Source: Gloeothece verrucosa PCC 7822 (lineage in GTDB: Bacteria > Cyanobacteriota > Cyanobacteriia > Cyanobacteriales > Microcystaceae). From it: a stretch of DNA of 64,000 nucleotides. The position numbers were made by a program, and so were the translations under genes. The DNA lies in contig NC_014501.1 in NCBI RefSeq assembly GCF_000147335.1, forward strand, positions 4,704,501-4,768,500, given 5' to 3'. A model generated the notes under the pieces. It had not been told where the DNA came from. It made no database searches and saw nothing but the letters and a program-made list of their open reading frames with translations. This document shows positions 61,144 through 64,000 of this stretch, in pieces. Each line of letters opens with the position of its first letter. The stretch's first letter is position 1.

Positions 61144-61881
61144 CTAGCTACTTAATTGCTCTGGATCTATTCCGCGTTCTCTGAGTAACTCGGCTAGGCG
61201 ATCGGCGCGTTGCCGCTCTTGTTCGGCGCGTTGCCGCTCTTGTTGGGCTATCTCATCTCCTGTTAAAAGTAGATTCCCCTGACTGTCGCACCAACGTAAC
61301 CAGTTATACGGTTGACCTTCAAATACTCCCTCCCATAAAGTTAAACCTAAGTCAATATCCTCCATCCAATAGTCATCCCGCCGACGATAACGCAAGGCTT
61401 GTAATTGATAAACCGAGAGGACCTCACCTTTTAAGCAGCGTAAAGGATCAAAAACCACATAATAAGCGACTCTTGCTCGTGCATAATCTTCTAATTTCGA
61501 GCCTAATTCATTGCCTACGGTATTAGAGACTATCTCTATGGCTACCTCTGGGGGTTTTCCCATATTCCAAACAAAATAGGAGCGGTTTTTCTTTTGACTC
61601 CAGTCTTCGGGAACACTTACCCCAAAACTAAGCATAACATCAGGAACTAAGGGCGGATGTTTTTCGGCATAGAATAAGCCGACATTCGCTAATACGACAA
61701 AGGGAGTTTCTCGCTTTAAGCTACTGTAGGCACTTGCCGTTAATAATCTTTGCTGTTTTTCAGAGAACCAACTATCCACAGGCGTATCATCTTCGATCGT
61801 TATATTGCTGATATCGGGTTCGATAAATTGTTCTTCTTCTGTAATAGAAGGTTGTTGGGTGGGAGTGGTAGCTTGTGACAT
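61144..61881 (-). CDS. Uma2-family (DUF820) putative restriction-like nuclease
   Basis: 245 residues. Seen: a PD-(D/E)xK-type core with VPDVMLSFGVSVPEDWS, PPEVAIEIVSNTVGNELGSK (D..ExE pattern) and LEDYARARVAYYVVFDPLR. The C-terminus is a repeated coiled coil (QQERQRAEQERQRADRLAEL). Uma2 proteins are very numerous in cyanobacteria and occur as scattered single genes; their role is unknown. It starts 21 bp after dnaE-N on the same strand, but co-transcription is not certain. Confidence 0.85.
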   Translation of the reverse strand: MSQATTPTQQPSITEEEQFIEPDISNITIEDDTPVDSWFSEKQQRLLTASAYSSLKRETPFVVLANVGLFYAEKHPPLVPDVMLSFGVSVPEDWSQKKNRSYFVWNMGKPPEVAIEIVSNTVGNELGSKLEDYARARVAYYVVFDPLRCLKGEVLSVYQLQALRYRRRDDYWMEDIDLGLTLWEGVFEGQPYNWLRWCDSQGNLLLTGDEIAQQERQRAEQERQRADRLAELLRERGIDPEQLSS

Positions 61882-61901
61882 AAATTTAGTTATTAGAACT
61901 A

Positions 61902-64000
61902 TTATAAGATTATTTGTTTTAATTCTAGTCCTTTTTCAAAAATTTCCTCAATGGGTAACATTTGACCGTCATCTGTCATGAATTTATGGTCTTTGGTGGC
62001 TCGAATAATTGACCCATCTTCTAGACAATATTCAAAGACTTCTTGCTGTCCTCGATGATGCCATTGGGCTATAGGTTGAGTATAGACTAATCCATTTTTG
62101 TCAACCGTGTAAACGGTGCATTCTATTTGTTCTTCGACAATTTTACCAATGGGCATGGGCCCATATTCAACGGTTAAAATTTCTGTGTCATAGCTGAGGC
62201 AATATTCAGCAAATTTTACCATCTGATCAAATAAGTTTTCGGCGATTTCTTGCGGCACTCCATTTTTAGTTGAACCATCAATAAAAATCTCCTTGTGCTT
62301 CTGCATTTCTGAGATTTTCTTTTTCCCCATCGCGCGACGCAATAAGTCAGCTTCTCCTAAAGAATAACCCGCTAAATCTTGCGCCATTTTCATGATTTGT
62401 TCTTGATAGACAAGAACCGCATAGGTTTCTTTTAAAATAGGTTCTAGTAGAGGATGATCGTATTTAATCGGTACTCGTCCATGTTTACGGTCAATAAATT
62501 TAGGAATCAGTCCGGCATCAAGAGGCCCAGGTCGGTAGAGTGCTAAAATCGAAGAAATATCTTCAATACCCGACGGTTTTAAATCTCTAACAATTTGACG
62601 CATTCCCGAAGATTCTAATTGAAAGATTCCTTCTAAATCTCCTCTTTCTAAAAGCTTATGGGTGGCTTCTATATCTTTCGGTAACTTTTTATAGACTCCT
62701 TTAGCGATGATTTCTAAAGCTTTTCTTTCGTCTAAAGGTAAGGTTTCTACATCGATGTCTTCCTGTTTATTCTGCTTAATTAATTCAGCCGTTTTTTGAA
62801 GAGTGGTTAAATTTTTTAAGCCGAGAAAGTCCATTTTTAGCAGTCCTAAAGACTCTAAATCTTCCATGTAATACTGAGTGATTACTGCCCCATCATTATT
62901 TTTTTGTAGCGGCACTATTTCATCTAACGGTTGAGAAGAAATTACCACGCCTGCGGCATGAACCCCAAAGGTTTTGTTTGTTCCCTCAATGCGGATAGCC
63001 ATGTCTACCCAACGTTTTACGTTAGGGTCATTATCATATTTGGCTTTAAATTCGGGTTCGGGGGTTTCATCAGAAATCATGACCTTTAATTTCGTTGGTT
63101 TTCCTCGAGAAACGGGAATTAATTTAGCCATTTTATCTGACTCAGCGTAGGGAATATCTAATACTCTGGCCACATCTTTTAAGACAGCTTTAGAGGTGAG
63201 ACGGTTAAAGGTAATAATTTGAGCAACATTTCCCTCTCCATATTTTTTCGTTACATATTTAATCATATCGTCCCGTCTTTCTATACAGAAATCGGTATCA
63301 ATATCAGGCATAGATTTCCGTTCAGGGTTAAGAAATCTTTCAAATAATAAACCATGATGAACGGGATCGATATTCGTAATTTTGAGGGAATAAGCTACTA
63401 AAGAACCGGCGGCTGAACCTCGTCCTGGGCCAACGGGAATTCCATTATCTCTGGCATATTTGATATAATCCCAAACCACTAGAAAATAAGTAGAAAATCC
63501 CATCTGCTGAATCATTTTTAGTTCATATTCTAGCCGTTTTTTATAGAGGGGATTCAGTTCAGTAATGGAGTGGCATTTAAGACGTTCTAGTAATCCCTGC
63601 CAAGCTTTTTCTTCTACATAAGTGTCAGGGGTATGACCGGCAGGAACAGGATAATCCGGTATACGCGGCTCCCCTAAAATTTTATAATCTTGAACAACTT
63701 TCTCGGCAACTTCTAAGGTATTTTTAATCGCTTCTTCAATAATTTCATCTTCTAAATGATCGCGGAATAATTGCCGCATTTCCTCGGCTGATTTGAGATA
63801 TTCTGTGCCGCTATAGCGCATCCGCTTTTCTTCGGAAATTAATTGACCGGTTTGGATACATAATAAAGCATCGTGGGCTTCTACGTCATAACAAGAAATA
63901 AAGTGAGAGTCATTGGTTGCAACGATTTTAATGCCTAATTCTTTGGCGATTTTAACGATTCCTAGATTGACAATTCTGTCTTCTTTTGAACCGTGATCTT
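61902..64000 (-). CDS. dnaE: DNA polymerase III alpha subunit, N-terminal half with split intein (partial)
   Basis: The gene runs off the right edge; 698 codons are inside. Its N-terminal PHP domain is represented at the edge (DHGSKEDRIVNLGIVKIAKE, ATNDSHFISC). The palm follows with GPGRGSAAGSLVAYSLKITN, the catalytic Asp-x-Asp in MPDIDTDFCIERRDDMIKYV, and DFLGLKNLTTLQKTAELIKQ. The chain ends in a split-intein N-half after FAEY. In cyanobacteria DnaE is made as two polypeptides that are joined by trans-splicing; the C-half is encoded elsewhere and not in this window. The apparent Met start at 63821 is internal, because the frame continues to the edge. Confidence 0.95.
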   Translation of the reverse strand, partial: DHGSKEDRIVNLGIVKIAKELGIKIVATNDSHFISCYDVEAHDALLCIQTGQLISEEKRMRYSGTEYLKSAEEMRQLFRDHLEDEIIEEAIKNTLEVAEKVVQDYKILGEPRIPDYPVPAGHTPDTYVEEKAWQGLLERLKCHSITELNPLYKKRLEYELKMIQQMGFSTYFLVVWDYIKYARDNGIPVGPGRGSAAGSLVAYSLKITNIDPVHHGLLFERFLNPERKSMPDIDTDFCIERRDDMIKYVTKKYGEGNVAQIITFNRLTSKAVLKDVARVLDIPYAESDKMAKLIPVSRGKPTKLKVMISDETPEPEFKAKYDNDPNVKRWVDMAIRIEGTNKTFGVHAAGVVISSQPLDEIVPLQKNNDGAVITQYYMEDLESLGLLKMDFLGLKNLTTLQKTAELIKQNKQEDIDVETLPLDERKALEIIAKGVYKKLPKDIEATHKLLERGDLEGIFQLESSGMRQIVRDLKPSGIEDISSILALYRPGPLDAGLIPKFIDRKHGRVPIKYDHPLLEPILKETYAVLVYQEQIMKMAQDLAGYSLGEADLLRRAMGKKKISEMQKHKEIFIDGSTKNGVPQEIAENLFDQMVKFAEYCLSYDTEILTVEYGPMPIGKIVEEQIECTVYTVDKNGLVYTQPIAQWHHRGQQEVFEYCLEDGSIIRATKDHKFMTDDGQMLPIEEIFEKGLELKQIIL
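61905..62201 (-). other. DnaE split intein, N-terminal half (99 residues)
   Basis: Begins at Cys (codon 62199-62201) right after the extein FAEY and ends at the stop. Block A is CLSYDTEILTVEYG; block B is GSIIRATKDHKFMT with the conserved T/H pair. The length is close to that of the known cyanobacterial DnaE N-inteins (about 100-123 residues). The Cys is the first nucleophile of the splicing reaction. Confidence 0.95.

Noticed and set aside
63600..63821. Start of dnaE at the Met at 63821
   Set aside because: The same frame continues upstream to the edge with clear DnaE sequence, so this Met is internal.

Overview
The window is a 64 kb stretch of chromosome from a cyanobacterium. The evidence is a photosystem I gene (psaE), a dnaE gene that ends in a split-intein N-half, cyanobacteria-typical families (DUF3038, DUF4335, DUF4327, DUF1802), a malto-oligosaccharide-to-trehalose gene set, and at least eight HIP1 palindromes (GCGATCGC). 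The low G+C content and the wealth of small palindromic and heptamer repeats suggest a unicellular Gloeothece/Cyanothece-like chroococcalean; that genus guess is inference. No rRNA, tRNA, CRISPR array, intact transposase or prophage was seen.

Layout. 1-8.3 kb: the 5' part of apt (cut by the window edge), a DUF3038/DUF4335 pair, a secreted 13-residue-repeat protein, a solitary DNA methyltransferase-like gene, an HPPK-like/chorismate-enzyme fusion, a DUF4126 membrane protein and glutamate dehydrogenase. 8.3-13.9 kb: an accessory island with a NACHT-type NTPase carrying about 19 near-identical HEAT repeats, two smaller HEAT-repeat proteins, a tnpB remnant and many repeats. 13.9-16.1 kb: DUF1802, host-attachment-family and VWA genes, with a small transposon-like element flanked by a 9-bp target duplication. 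16.4-23.2 kb: an amylase with a CBM20-like domain, treZ and treY, which together would convert glycogen or maltodextrin to trehalose. 23.3-33.1 kb: Mn-catalase, lipid kinase, TPR protein, dynamin-like GTPase, a two-TM protein, an FtsX-type ABC exporter pair, a small wHTH protein, a candidate structured RNA, KDPG aldolase and a phosphatase.

33.5-50 kb: psaE with a long C-terminal extension, amt, an SLC13 permease, a P2-type Ca2+ ATPase, mreBCD diverging from ssb, then an exopolysaccharide block (GT4, sugar transferase, gmd, GDP-fucose synthase) and two tandem DUF4327 paralogues. 50-60.7 kb: two facing operons that look like one small-molecule pathway: nitrilase-fold protein, aldehyde dehydrogenase, DUF3598-like, MDR reductase, HpaI aldolase and RidA on +; amidohydrolase, alpha/beta hydrolase, BKACE (DUF849) and a second alpha/beta hydrolase on -; and a divergent Asp/Asn beta-hydroxylase-like oxygenase. 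60.7-64 kb: a small Cys/His protein, a Uma2 nuclease and dnaE-N, which runs off the right edge.

The most interesting points: (1) in the 50-60.7 kb cluster four enzyme-fold proteins (nitrilase, both alpha/beta hydrolases, RidA) appear to lack their canonical catalytic residue while the aldolase, BKACE, amidohydrolase and dehydrogenase keep theirs; (2) the NACHT-HEAT island has a short shared C-terminal motif and an in-frame palindromic repeat inside the NTPase core; (3) a small MITE family carries variable minisatellites, and repeats sit exactly at the stop codons of three genes.
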